Part shown: piece by piece, positions 54,409 through 62,763 of the stretch
How the letters are laid out: every line of letters begins with the position of its first letter
Position numbering within the stretch: the first letter of the stretch is position 1
From: Lederbergia lenta NBRC 16444
GTDB lineage: Bacteria > Bacillota > Bacilli > Bacillales > Bacillaceae_C
Assembly (NCBI RefSeq): GCF_001591545.1
Contig: NZ_BCVC01000004.1
Span: forward strand, 1 to 64,000
DNA: 64,000 nucleotides
Direction: 5' to 3'
Notes under the pieces: model-generated
What the model saw: only the letters and a program-made list of their open reading frames with translations
Database searches by the model: none
What the model was told of the DNA's origin: nothing
Program-made: the position numbers and the translations under genes

Positions 54409-55320
54409 ATGAAAGTCAACCTTTCGAAGTTAACGACAGAGCAAGTAAATGAAAATACAAAAAGTATAGATCAACTATCGACAATCGACATGATTACATT
54501 AATGAATGAGGAAGATGAAAATGTAATCGCCGCGGTGAGAGCAGTTTTACCTGAGATAGCATCTGCAATTGATGTCATACATCAAGCCTTTAAAAGGAAC
54601 GGAAGACTATTTTACGTTGGAGCTGGAACAAGTGGCAGATTAGGGATATTGGATGCTGCAGAATGTCCACCAACATTTTACACACCACCGGAAATGGTGC
54701 AAGGACTCATTGCAGGTGGAAATGAAGCAATGTTTATTGCTGTGGAAGGTGCGGAGGATGATACAGAGGGTGGAAAAAGCGATTTAATAGAAAAAGAACT
54801 AACGGATCGCGATGTCGTAGTAGGAATTGCTGCAAGCGGAAGAACCCCTTATGTAATAGGTGCGTTACAGTACGCCAATGGGATTGGTGCAGCAACAATT
54901 GCCTTATCTTGCAATAGTAAAGCAAAAATCAGCCAATATGCAAATCATGTCATTGAAGTGGTTGTCGGACCAGAAGTGTTAACAGGTTCAACGAGGTTAA
55001 AAGCTGCAACAGCGCAAAAATTGGTTCTAAACATGTTTACCACTGTAGCAATGATTAAGTTGGGAAAGGCATATGAAAATTTGATGGTAGATCTACACCC
55101 AAGCAATGGAAAACTTGTAGAACGTGCCAAAAATATGTTGATGGCAATTACAGATAAAACATATGAAGAAGCGGAAGCAGCATTAATTGAAACCAATCTA
55201 AAAGTAAAACCAGCAATAGTAATGTTGGAGGCAGGTGTTTCCTACAAGGAAGCCGTGTTAGCCATTCAAGAATCAGATGGATTTGTTCGACAAGCGATCA
55301 CTATCGCCAGGAAGGAATAG
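54409..55320 (+). CDS. murQ: N-acetylmuramic acid 6-phosphate etherase
   Basis: MurQ cleaves the lactyl ether of MurNAc-6-P to give GlcNAc-6-P and D-lactate. The 303-residue SIS-fold protein contains FYVGAGTSGRLGILDAAECP with E85 and, 31 residues on, E116 in VEGAEDD; the spacing equals that of the catalytic Glu pair of Gram-negative MurQ. A second phosphosugar segment is GIAASGRTPYVIGAL. The ATG at 54409 follows GGAAGG; in-frame starts further upstream run into the preceding gene and would lengthen the family norm. No murR or murP is adjacent, unlike in B. subtilis. Confidence 0.95.
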   Translation: MKVNLSKLTTEQVNENTKSIDQLSTIDMITLMNEEDENVIAAVRAVLPEIASAIDVIHQAFKRNGRLFYVGAGTSGRLGILDAAECPPTFYTPPEMVQGLIAGGNEAMFIAVEGAEDDTEGGKSDLIEKELTDRDVVVGIAASGRTPYVIGALQYANGIGAATIALSCNSKAKISQYANHVIEVVVGPEVLTGSTRLKAATAQKLVLNMFTTVAMIKLGKAYENLMVDLHPSNGKLVERAKNMLMAITDKTYEEAEAALIETNLKVKPAIVMLEAGVSYKEAVLAIQESDGFVRQAITIARKE

Positions 55321-55326
55321 ATCTTT

Positions 55327-56373
55327 ATGGAAACCGAAGTGTATCGTTTCCTTGCAAATGAGATAGATCAAGGCAATATACCTGGCGCTTCTATATATAT
55401 TTCTCACCAAGGTATGAAAGTAATGAAGAAGTCAATTGGCTACCGGGCATTAACACCTAAGAAACTCTCTATAGAGGGAGATACAATTTTTGATATTGCG
55501 TCCTTAACAAAGATAGTGTCGACACTGACAGCATGTTTGCAGTTAATTGATAAGGGAGAAATAAGGCTCGATGACAAGATTGCATATTTCATCCCGGCAT
55601 TTGCAGCCAATGGAAAAACGGAGATAACAATCAAGCATTTATTAACACATACATCGGGATTGCCGGCCCATCGTCCATTCTATAAAGAAGCATTGAAAGT
55701 GGCAGAAGTAGTGGATAGAATCTGCGCTGAACGACTCGTTTCTCCAGTAGGAGATAGAGTGATCTATAGCGATTTAGGATTTATACTATTATCTACAGTA
55801 ATAGAAAAAGTAACAGACCAATCATTCAATGAATATGTCTCAGCGAAAATTCTAAATCCATTAGATATGCAAGATACAGGTTTTAATCCATCCTTCAATC
55901 AAGAGCGATTTGCGGCTACGGAATATAGCGAGAAACTAAATAACTATAAATATGGCATTGTTCATGATGAAAATGCGGAAGCAATGGGTGGGATAAGTGG
56001 ACATGCGGGTATATTTTCAACAATACAAGATTTGGCGAAGTTTACTTCTATGATTGAAAATGACGGTGTCTATAAAGGGAAGCGCATCATCTCGAAAGCT
56101 GCATTGGCCCTATCTAAGCGGAATTTCACTTCGTTTGATCAGGAAGCAAGAGGATTAGGGTGGCAAATAAAAAGTGCGGGTGCATCATCATCTGGTGATC
56201 TGTTCTCCTCTCAATCGTATGGTCACACTGGTTTTACAGGAACGAGTATTTGGTTTGATCCAAAGATTCAACTGCATGTCATCTTATTAACAAATCGTGT
56301 TCATGCGCCAAATAAGGATGCAATATTGCGATTAAGGCCGAGATTACATAACTTAATTAGATCTTACTTTTAA
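55327..56373 (+). CDS. Cytoplasmic serine hydrolase (beta-lactamase/AmiE-like family)
   Basis: A 348-residue penicillin-binding-protein-like hydrolase with S59-x-x-K62 (IASLTK), Y146-S-D148, and HTGFTG in place of KTG. The same fold is used by AmiE (YbbE) of B. subtilis, an N-acetylmuramyl-L-alanine amidase in the mur cluster. Unlike AmiE this protein has no signal peptide and is shorter, so it should act in the cytoplasm, perhaps stripping peptides from imported MurNAc-peptides. It begins 6 nt after murQ. A generic esterase is the alternative. Confidence 0.75.
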   Translation: METEVYRFLANEIDQGNIPGASIYISHQGMKVMKKSIGYRALTPKKLSIEGDTIFDIASLTKIVSTLTACLQLIDKGEIRLDDKIAYFIPAFAANGKTEITIKHLLTHTSGLPAHRPFYKEALKVAEVVDRICAERLVSPVGDRVIYSDLGFILLSTVIEKVTDQSFNEYVSAKILNPLDMQDTGFNPSFNQERFAATEYSEKLNNYKYGIVHDENAEAMGGISGHAGIFSTIQDLAKFTSMIENDGVYKGKRIISKAALALSKRNFTSFDQEARGLGWQIKSAGASSSGDLFSSQSYGHTGFTGTSIWFDPKIQLHVILLTNRVHAPNKDAILRLRPRLHNLIRSYF

Positions 56374-56387
56374 AAAAGAGGGTGTAT

Positions 56388-57107
56388 ATGCATATGAGGG
56401 AAAAATTACACATTATGATTGTTGGTGCACATTGCGGTGATGGAGAAATTCAAGCCGGAGCAATTGCGCATAAGTATGCAAAAGCAGGACATGAGATAAC
56501 TTTTCTTCATTTAACGGCCGGAGAGAAAGGTAACCCAGCGGGAACGTCTGTAGAGGAATACAGGAAGCAAAAAATAAAAGAAGCTGAAAAAGTCGCTGCA
56601 ATTTTAGGCGGGAAAAGCATTACTTTAGATTATAAGGATGCGGAGTTAAAACTCGATGATGAGATTATTACGAGGGTTGCTACAATAATGAGAAAGCACA
56701 GGCCAAACTTGGTAATTACTCATTGGGAGAACAGTATTCATCCTGACCATGCATTATGTCCAAGAATTATACAAGCAGCACAGTTAAAAGCAGGATTACC
56801 TGGATTTAACTTAGAGGGGCTAGCACCTCATTACTACGGTTATTTGCACAGTGAAAATTGGGAGGATATGGAGGAGTATGTTCCTGATATTTATGTCGAT
56901 GTCTCCGAAGAGTTTGATACATACCTAGAAGCATTATCACAATATTGGTTTATTATGAACTCTACTTCATTCCGTTACTATGACTATTATAAGGCTTTAG
57001 GAACCGTAAGAGGCTGTGTAAACCGGACGACGTACGCGCAAACTCTTAAATATCCAACGGGAGGGAATGTGAGAAAGGGAGCGAGCATTCCTGGATTGGA
57101 ACTTTAA
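56388..57107 (+). CDS. PIG-L-family deacetylase with a variant metal motif
   Basis: A 239-residue LmbE/PIG-L fold protein. The usual AHPDDE is A14-H15-C-G-D18-G-E20, so the metal-binding His and second Asp remain but the catalytic-base Asp position is Gly. The second motif HPDHA (H116-H119) is intact. Family members de-N-acetylate GlcNAc-containing molecules (BshB, diacetylchitobiose deacetylase). It follows the serine hydrolase by 14 nt. It may act on a GlcNAc-MurNAc-derived sugar or have a changed mechanism. ATG codons at 56388 and 56394 are both possible starts. Confidence 0.72.
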   Translation: MHMREKLHIMIVGAHCGDGEIQAGAIAHKYAKAGHEITFLHLTAGEKGNPAGTSVEEYRKQKIKEAEKVAAILGGKSITLDYKDAELKLDDEIITRVATIMRKHRPNLVITHWENSIHPDHALCPRIIQAAQLKAGLPGFNLEGLAPHYYGYLHSENWEDMEEYVPDIYVDVSEEFDTYLEALSQYWFIMNSTSFRYYDYYKALGTVRGCVNRTTYAQTLKYPTGGNVRKGASIPGLEL

Positions 57108-57137
57108 TATTTAAATCAACGAAATTAACCTCATATA

Positions 57138-57151
57138 TTAAAGCGCTTACT
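57138..57151 (+). promoter_or_regulatory. Candidate cre site before the ABC operon
   Basis: TTAAAGCGCTTACT agrees with the CcpA consensus TGWAANCGNTNWCA at 12 of 14 positions (mismatches at positions 2 and 14). It lies 30 nt before the leader-peptide ribosome site. Confidence 0.55.
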
Positions 57152-57180
57152 AATTAGGCTATTTATTTAAGGAGGTGACG

Positions 57181-57201
57181 ATGAAAAATAAATGCTTTTG
57201 A
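57181..57201 (+). CDS. Six-residue leader peptide MKNKCF
   Basis: AAGGAGGTGA (57169-57178), a near-perfect Shine-Dalgarno sequence, precedes an ATG that opens a six-codon frame ending in TGA. The solute-binding protein gene begins 26 nt after the stop with its own AAGGGGG site. So strong a ribosome site in front of so short a frame suggests a regulatory leader or a translational-coupling device. It could also be the remnant of a longer gene. Confidence 0.45.
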   Translation: MKNKCF

Positions 57202-57227
57202 GATTATTATTTTAAGGGGGAAATAAC

Positions 57228-58598
57228 TTGAAAAAAATAACGTTTATGATGATTGCCCTATTATTAGTGTTTGCAGGTTGCAGCAGTAAAGAGTCTGGAG
57301 GAGACGGCGGTAAGAAAAAAGATGGAAAAGATGTAATTACCGTTTGGTCGTACCCACATTATCAGGAGAATCCTGACACAGATCAAAAAAGCTATGAACA
57401 ACATTTAGTTGAGTTAATAAAAGAAGTAGAAGCGGATAATCCAGGAATTGAAGTAAAACATGAAATCTTATCTTGGGCTGAAGGGGCAAAAAAGTTTGAC
57501 GTTGCACTGAATTCAGGTAACCCGCCCGATATTTTCTTTTCAGTTATGGAGCCAAAGTATATAGAGACAGGACTTGCTGTACCATTAGATGATTATCTAG
57601 ATGCTGAGGATTTGGAAGATCTTGAACCATTCGCGAAAGATACTTTCACTAGTGATGGAAAGTTATGGGCTGTTTCCCAATGGATTTCTATTCATACATG
57701 GGGTGGAAACAGAGCAATGATGGAAGAAGCTGGAGCTGACGTTGATAAAATTATGAAAGATGGTTGGACATGGCAGGAATTTTACGATATTGCCGAAAAA
57801 ATTTCTCAAACAAAAAATAAAGATGGTAAAAAAGTATATGGATTTGCGACACAAGGTAAAGACGAAGAAACATTTACGCATATGATGCGAAATAATGGAG
57901 TGGAAAAGACCATTTCAGAAGATGGTGAGTTTCATTGGAATGGCGATAAAGCAGTTGAAACTCTGAACTTCATTAAAGAAATGATGGATAAAGGAGTAAT
58001 GCCGAAGGAAACAGCGGGTATTGATTCACAAAAAGTAATCGATATGTTCTCTGCTGAAGAAGTGGGTATTTACGGACGTACAGGTCCTTATCAAGTAAGG
58101 TTTAATGATAACCGCAACGCTGAAATTGACGCTGGAAAAGTGAAAGGTGAAAAAATCGACTTTGTATTACTTCCATTCCCTCATAACGAAGGTGAAAAAG
58201 AAGTCGCAACAGGTGGCGGTGGTGGTATGTGGCTCTTCAAACAAAAGAATTACAAAGGTGACGAGCACACAGAAAACGCTGCAAAAGTATTGAAACACAT
58301 TACGGGTACTAAATCGAGTGTAACCGCTGCGACAATGTTTATTCCACCTGCACGAAAGTCGGGGCAGGAAATGTATAGCGATTTGCTACAACTTGAAACA
58401 GATAACGGCCAATTTATTCAAAGAACATTAGACTATGTGGTTCCGGGAGCAATTCTTGACCCTGAACTTGCACAAAAATCATCAAAAGTTCTTAATGATG
58501 GAATTAAACCGAAGTATCAAGGGTTCTTAGCAGGCGAGCTGACTCCGGAAGAGACCGTTGAGCAATGGACAAAAGTAGCTGACAGCGTCTTAAAATAA
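57228..58598 (+). CDS. ABC transporter sugar-binding lipoprotein (family 1)
   Basis: A 456-residue extracellular solute-binding protein. The signal peptide ends in a lipobox with C18 (LLVFAGC), so it is lipid-anchored outside the membrane. VWSYPHYQEN and FDVALNSGNPPDIFFSV are typical of cluster-B carbohydrate-binding proteins. The start is TTG behind AAGGGGG. The two permeases and ATPase encoded downstream complete the importer. Its position in the MurNAc salvage island makes an amino sugar or muropeptide sugar the likely ligand; this is inference. Confidence 0.85.
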   Translation: MKKITFMMIALLLVFAGCSSKESGGDGGKKKDGKDVITVWSYPHYQENPDTDQKSYEQHLVELIKEVEADNPGIEVKHEILSWAEGAKKFDVALNSGNPPDIFFSVMEPKYIETGLAVPLDDYLDAEDLEDLEPFAKDTFTSDGKLWAVSQWISIHTWGGNRAMMEEAGADVDKIMKDGWTWQEFYDIAEKISQTKNKDGKKVYGFATQGKDEETFTHMMRNNGVEKTISEDGEFHWNGDKAVETLNFIKEMMDKGVMPKETAGIDSQKVIDMFSAEEVGIYGRTGPYQVRFNDNRNAEIDAGKVKGEKIDFVLLPFPHNEGEKEVATGGGGGMWLFKQKNYKGDEHTENAAKVLKHITGTKSSVTAATMFIPPARKSGQEMYSDLLQLETDNGQFIQRTLDYVVPGAILDPELAQKSSKVLNDGIKPKYQGFLAGELTPEETVEQWTKVADSVLK

Positions 58599-58729
58599 GC
58601 TCCTCCAGTGAAAACATGTAGTTGAAGGAACGAGGCTGTGTCAGATATTATGCCCAGCCCCTCCTTCTAATTGTTTGGAGATTATAATATGAAAACGTAA
58701 TGGACATCCATTTACATTAATACTATTAG

Positions 58730-58756
58730 GCGCAAGTTGACGCCTTGCGCTTTTCT
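58730..58756 (+). terminator. Intra-operon terminator after the binding-protein gene
   Basis: GCGCAAG pairs with CTTGCGC around a 7-nt loop and is followed by TTTTCTATTT. A partial terminator here would keep binding-protein mRNA more abundant than the permease mRNA, a common feature of such operons. Confidence 0.6.
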
Positions 58757-59020
58757 ATTTGTCTAGCTTCAGCGCCCAGCAACTAGCAAACTTCAGGCTT
58801 CTTTCTGTGATAAGTTAATATCGGCTTGTCTTGCATATCTAGCTATAGGCACTAGGAACTCGAGAACATAAGTCAATCTGTCAAGAAGAAGGTGAAGATC
58901 AACCTTCTAGCTATCTTGTCTTATGCTTGTCGATTCTGAATGAGCGCCTTCTGCTTTTCATGGCATCCGGCAGATTCTGGAAAGGAAGTACGTCGCTAAA
59001 CAGGCGCCTACGCTTTTATT
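58741..59020 (+). repeat. Intergenic repeat element inside the ABC operon
   Basis: This gene-free 280-bp stretch has three iterations of GCGCCT-N2-3-GCTTTT (58741, 58944 and 59004), a TTTGTCTAGCTTCAGCGCC motif shared with 26651-26685, and internal stems such as GAAGGT/ACCTTC (58891-58910) and CATAAG/CTTATG. It can fold into a long hairpin. Similar GTCTAGCT-AGCGCC repeats are familiar from Bacillaceae intergenic DNA. No transposase is encoded. Confidence 0.6.
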
Positions 59021-59036
59021 AAAAGGAGATGAATCT

Positions 59037-59960
59037 ATGGCCTCCACTGTAGAAAAGAAACGTAGCGAAGGGTCATGGGATAACTTTAAACAATTTATGA
59101 AGGATTACGGATGGTGTTATGCGTTTATCGCTCTACCATTCCTTCTGTTTCTTGTTTTTACTGTTTATCCGCTCATTACAGCATTTATTATGAGTTTTCA
59201 GGAATATGGAATTATGGAGTCAAAGTTTATTGGATTAGATAATTATAAGTATTTAATGGAAAATGAAATATTTTGGAAGTCAATGAAAAATACAGCTATC
59301 TATACACTAGGTACTGTCCCAGTCAATATTGTTATTACTTTATTCCTTGCAATGATGATATTCCCAATTAACAAACGCTCGCAAACTTTCTTCAAGGCGT
59401 CTTTTTATTTGCCAGCGGTTACTTCAGGAATAACAATGTCACTTATTTGGTTATGGATGTTTGACCCAACACAATCTGGTTTGATGAATGTCGTATTAGG
59501 TTGGATGGGCTTTGATCAACAGCTTTGGCTTGCAAGTTCTAAATCATCTCTATTTTCCTTGATGCTGATGACATATATAGGAGGACATGGGAGCGGGGTT
59601 ATTTTATATTTAGCAGCCATGGGTGGAATACCGAAATCTCTGTATGAAGCTGCTGATATCGACGCAGCAAGTTGGTGGTCCAAACTAAAGAATATCACTT
59701 GGCCGCTATTAAAGCCAACAACCTTATATATGTTGATTACAGGCATCATTGGATCTTTCCAAATTTTCGAAGCTACATATGTAATGACACAAGGTGGGCC
59801 GAATTTCTCGACAACGACGATTGCATATTTAATTTACCAACATGCTTTCGAATATTACCAATTCGGACTTGCTGCAGCAGAATCATTTATTCTTGGCTTC
59901 GTTATCATTGTGATCTCTGTTTTGCAATTTAAATATATGGCAAGTGACGTAGAATACTAG
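59037..59960 (+). CDS. Sugar ABC transporter permease (MalF/UgpA type)
   Basis: A 307-residue permease with six helices. The cytoplasmic EAA loop is YEAADIDAASWWSKLKNITW, which contacts the ATPase. WCYAFIALPFLLFLVFTVYP forms the first helix. It pairs with the second permease 11 nt downstream. AAAGGAG precedes the start. It is separated from the binding-protein gene by a 438-bp gap containing a terminator-like hairpin and a repeat. Confidence 0.92.
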   Translation: MASTVEKKRSEGSWDNFKQFMKDYGWCYAFIALPFLLFLVFTVYPLITAFIMSFQEYGIMESKFIGLDNYKYLMENEIFWKSMKNTAIYTLGTVPVNIVITLFLAMMIFPINKRSQTFFKASFYLPAVTSGITMSLIWLWMFDPTQSGLMNVVLGWMGFDQQLWLASSKSSLFSLMLMTYIGGHGSGVILYLAAMGGIPKSLYEAADIDAASWWSKLKNITWPLLKPTTLYMLITGIIGSFQIFEATYVMTQGGPNFSTTTIAYLIYQHAFEYYQFGLAAAESFILGFVIIVISVLQFKYMASDVEY

Positions 59961-59971
59961 GGGGCATTGAT

Positions 59972-60868
59972 ATGGAGCTAAAACCAGCAACGGATAATCA
60001 ATACCAGATCAAGCTCGATGAAAAGAAAGATTTACAAAGACAAGCAATAAAAAAAATCGGATTGATCATCATTTATATTTTTCTAGGATTATGGGCGATC
60101 TTTACATTTGTCCCATTGCTTTGGATGCTAAGTTCATCTTTCAAAGATTCATCAGCAATTACAGCTGTACCTCCAGAGTTGTTTCCAACGAGACCTACGC
60201 TTGATGCATACAAGCGAATCTTTGAGGTAGGTGGCCTTGGCCGCTGGTTTTTAAATAGTACAATTGTAGCGGGAATTAGTACAATTATTAATGTGTTTTT
60301 TGCTGCGTTAGCAGGATATGCTTTTTCAAAGCTTAGATTTCCCGGACGTAATGCTATATTTTGGGCTTTGCTCGCCTCAATGATGATACCGGGCCAAGTA
60401 ACACTTATTCCTTTATATATTCTTGTTGTGAATACATTTCAACTAGAGAATACCTATATCGGTATTATTGTGCCAGGGATGATCAGTGTCGGCAGTATTT
60501 TCCTAATGAAGCAATTCATGAGTTCACTACCAAGTTCTCTTATTGATGCAGGAAAGATTGATGCATGTAGTGAGTTCGGTATCTTTTGGAAAATAATTTT
60601 GCCAATCTCAAAACCAGGATTAGCAGTACTGGGTATTTTCACCTTTGTTGCCCAGTGGAATAACTTTTTCTGGCCGTTTTTAGTCACAAATACAAACAGT
60701 ATGAGGACATTACAGGTTGGGCTCACAAGTTTTAGATTTGAAAACATGCAAGATTATGGTGCGATGATGGCTGGTGCCGTATGCAGTGCAGTACCAATGA
60801 TAATCGTATTCTTGGCGCTGCAAAAGTACTTCTTGCGTGGAATTACAATCGGAGCCGTTAAAGGGTAG
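59972..60868 (+). CDS. Sugar ABC transporter permease (MalG/UgpE type)
   Basis: A 298-residue six-helix permease with an N-terminal cytoplasmic tail of about 30 residues. The EAA-type loop is LIDAGKIDACSEFGIFWKII, with the expected Glu replaced by Asp and Ala by Gly-Lys. WMLSSSFKDSSAI follows the first helix. It forms the translocation pore with the preceding permease. The ATPase gene starts 11 nt later. Confidence 0.92.
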   Translation: MELKPATDNQYQIKLDEKKDLQRQAIKKIGLIIIYIFLGLWAIFTFVPLLWMLSSSFKDSSAITAVPPELFPTRPTLDAYKRIFEVGGLGRWFLNSTIVAGISTIINVFFAALAGYAFSKLRFPGRNAIFWALLASMMIPGQVTLIPLYILVVNTFQLENTYIGIIVPGMISVGSIFLMKQFMSSLPSSLIDAGKIDACSEFGIFWKIILPISKPGLAVLGIFTFVAQWNNFFWPFLVTNTNSMRTLQVGLTSFRFENMQDYGAMMAGAVCSAVPMIIVFLALQKYFLRGITIGAVKG

Positions 60869-60879
60869 GAGGGACACTC

Positions 60880-61980
60880 ATGGCAGAAGTGAAATTTGAA
60901 AATATCGTTAAGGAATTTGAAGATGAAAATAAAGGTAAGGTGCGTGCAGTAAATGATGCAAGTTTTACTGTAAAAGATAAGGAGTTTTTAGTATTTGTCG
61001 GGCCGTCTGGCTGCGGAAAAACTACTTCGTTACGTATGGTTGCAGGTCTGGAGAGACAAACGAGTGGGAACGTCTATATAGGTGACCGTCTCGTAAATAA
61101 AGTCCATCCAAAAGACCGTGATATCGCGATGGTTTTCCAAGATTATGCATTATATCCTCATATGACGATTAGAGAAAATCTCGGATTCGGCTTGAAGAAT
61201 TTAAAAACACCAAAGGCTGAAATAGATGCGAAGATTAATGAAGCCGCTTCAATATTGAGTATTGAAAATCTATTAGACCGTAAACCTCGCGAATTAAGTG
61301 GTGGGCAAAAACAAAGGATCGCGGTGGGGAGAGCAATTGTCCGAAATCCGAGTGTGTTTTTATTCGATGAGCCTCTAAGTAATCTTGATGCCAAATTACG
61401 CGTACAAATGCGTGTTGAGTTGTCTGAACTTCATAAGCGTCTTGGTGCCACGATTATTTATGTGACGCATGATCAAGTGGAAGCGATGACACTTGGTCAG
61501 AGAATTGTCGTGATGAATGGTGGAGAAATTCAACAAATCGCGACACCTGAGGAATTATATGAAAATCCTAGCAATATGTTTGTTGCAGGGTTTATTGGAT
61601 CACCACCAATGAACTTCATAAAAGCACGATTAGACGGAAATAAGCTACATACAGCTGCTAACACATTTATTTTGCCAGACGACAAAGTAGCTTTGTATAA
61701 AGAATACGATGGTGAGCAAGTAATATTCGGTATTCGACCAGAAGATATTCTTGCTACTAAATTGTTAAATAAACAGCCTGAAAATAATGTAGTAAGTACA
61801 AATTTAAAAGTAGTGGAACATTTAGGTGCAGAATTGCTTATTTACTTTGACAATGGTGATGATCAAATTACGGGGCGGGTAAGTGCAGATGCAAAACTAA
61901 AAGCACTTGAACCTGTCGAACTATATTTCAACTTGAATAAAATGCAGTTATTTAATCCTGATACACAAGAAAGAATTTAA
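60880..61980 (+). CDS. ABC transporter ATPase of the MsmX/UgpC type
   Basis: A 366-residue ATPase with Walker A GPSGCGKTT (41-49), the signature LSGGQKQRIAVGRA, Walker B VFLFDEPLSNLDAKLR and an H-loop YVTHDQ, followed by a TOBE domain of about 130 residues. In B. subtilis one MsmX serves many sugar importers; here the ATPase is encoded with its own permeases, so the importer is self-contained. AGGAGGG precedes the start. Confidence 0.92.
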   Translation: MAEVKFENIVKEFEDENKGKVRAVNDASFTVKDKEFLVFVGPSGCGKTTSLRMVAGLERQTSGNVYIGDRLVNKVHPKDRDIAMVFQDYALYPHMTIRENLGFGLKNLKTPKAEIDAKINEAASILSIENLLDRKPRELSGGQKQRIAVGRAIVRNPSVFLFDEPLSNLDAKLRVQMRVELSELHKRLGATIIYVTHDQVEAMTLGQRIVVMNGGEIQQIATPEELYENPSNMFVAGFIGSPPMNFIKARLDGNKLHTAANTFILPDDKVALYKEYDGEQVIFGIRPEDILATKLLNKQPENNVVSTNLKVVEHLGAELLIYFDNGDDQITGRVSADAKLKALEPVELYFNLNKMQLFNPDTQERI

Positions 61981-62044
61981 TGATCGAAGAAAATTCATCT
62001 TTAGAAGGTCAAAAATACACAAGATTAAAGGAACGGTGAACATC

Positions 62045-62731
62045 ATGTTATCAATCAGTAAACTACTAAAAAAAACTGGACATCAAATTTTTATGAATAT
62101 GTTAACAGTCATGTGGGTCAGCGGAGGTTGGTCACTGTTTATCGTTCCTGTTGTATTTTTGCTACCACTGCCATGGGCGATTGTATTTATTGCTCTTACA
62201 TTTGTTCCTGCGACAGTTGCGGTATATGCAGTGATGAATCATGTTTTACAAAGAAATAAAGCAAAACTAATATTATTTCCTCGTTACTTCTTCTATTACT
62301 TTAAGAGATCATGTTTAATGGGAATTATTTATTGTGTAGCAGTACTCATTCCCATTTCCGAATGGTGGTATTACGCGACTATTAATAATAGTTATTTGGT
62401 GTTTGTCTTTGCTATTTTCCAAACTTATTTATGTTTAACATTCCTAGCTACACAAGTATATGCGATTCCATTTTTAGTTCAAGAAGATTTATCAGTATTT
62501 AAAGCAATGAATCAATCAATCAAGCATTTTATGAAACATACATGGTACACGATTGGCTTGTTTATTCAAATTTTATCAGTGACTGCTTTGCTGAGCATTA
62601 CAGTAATTGGCTTTTTCTTACTTTATATTGGAATGATGGCCGTTTTCGTTTTAAATGCAACAACTAATTTACATCTTGAAAAAAAGAAAGACAGCGTATT
62701 TGAAGGAAAAGAACAACCAACAACTACATAA
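62045..62731 (+). CDS. DUF624 (YesL-like) membrane protein
   Basis: A 228-residue protein with about five membrane helices, of the YesL/DUF624 family that commonly accompanies carbohydrate ABC transporters. Its function is not established. The ATG at 62045 is preferred over a GTG at 62036 that crowds the AAAGGAA ribosome site. It lies 64 nt after the ATPase gene and ends 32 nt before the NamZ gene. Confidence 0.8.
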   Translation: MLSISKLLKKTGHQIFMNMLTVMWVSGGWSLFIVPVVFLLPLPWAIVFIALTFVPATVAVYAVMNHVLQRNKAKLILFPRYFFYYFKRSCLMGIIYCVAVLIPISEWWYYATINNSYLVFVFAIFQTYLCLTFLATQVYAIPFLVQEDLSVFKAMNQSIKHFMKHTWYTIGLFIQILSVTALLSITVIGFFLLYIGMMAVFVLNATTNLHLEKKKDSVFEGKEQPTTT

Positions 62732-62763
62732 GGGTGAATCTAAGACTGAAAGGCGTGGAATGG

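Noticed and set aside
58680-58700. TGAAAACGTAATGG considered as a cre site
   Set aside because: It misses three conserved positions of the consensus and lies downstream of the binding-protein gene.
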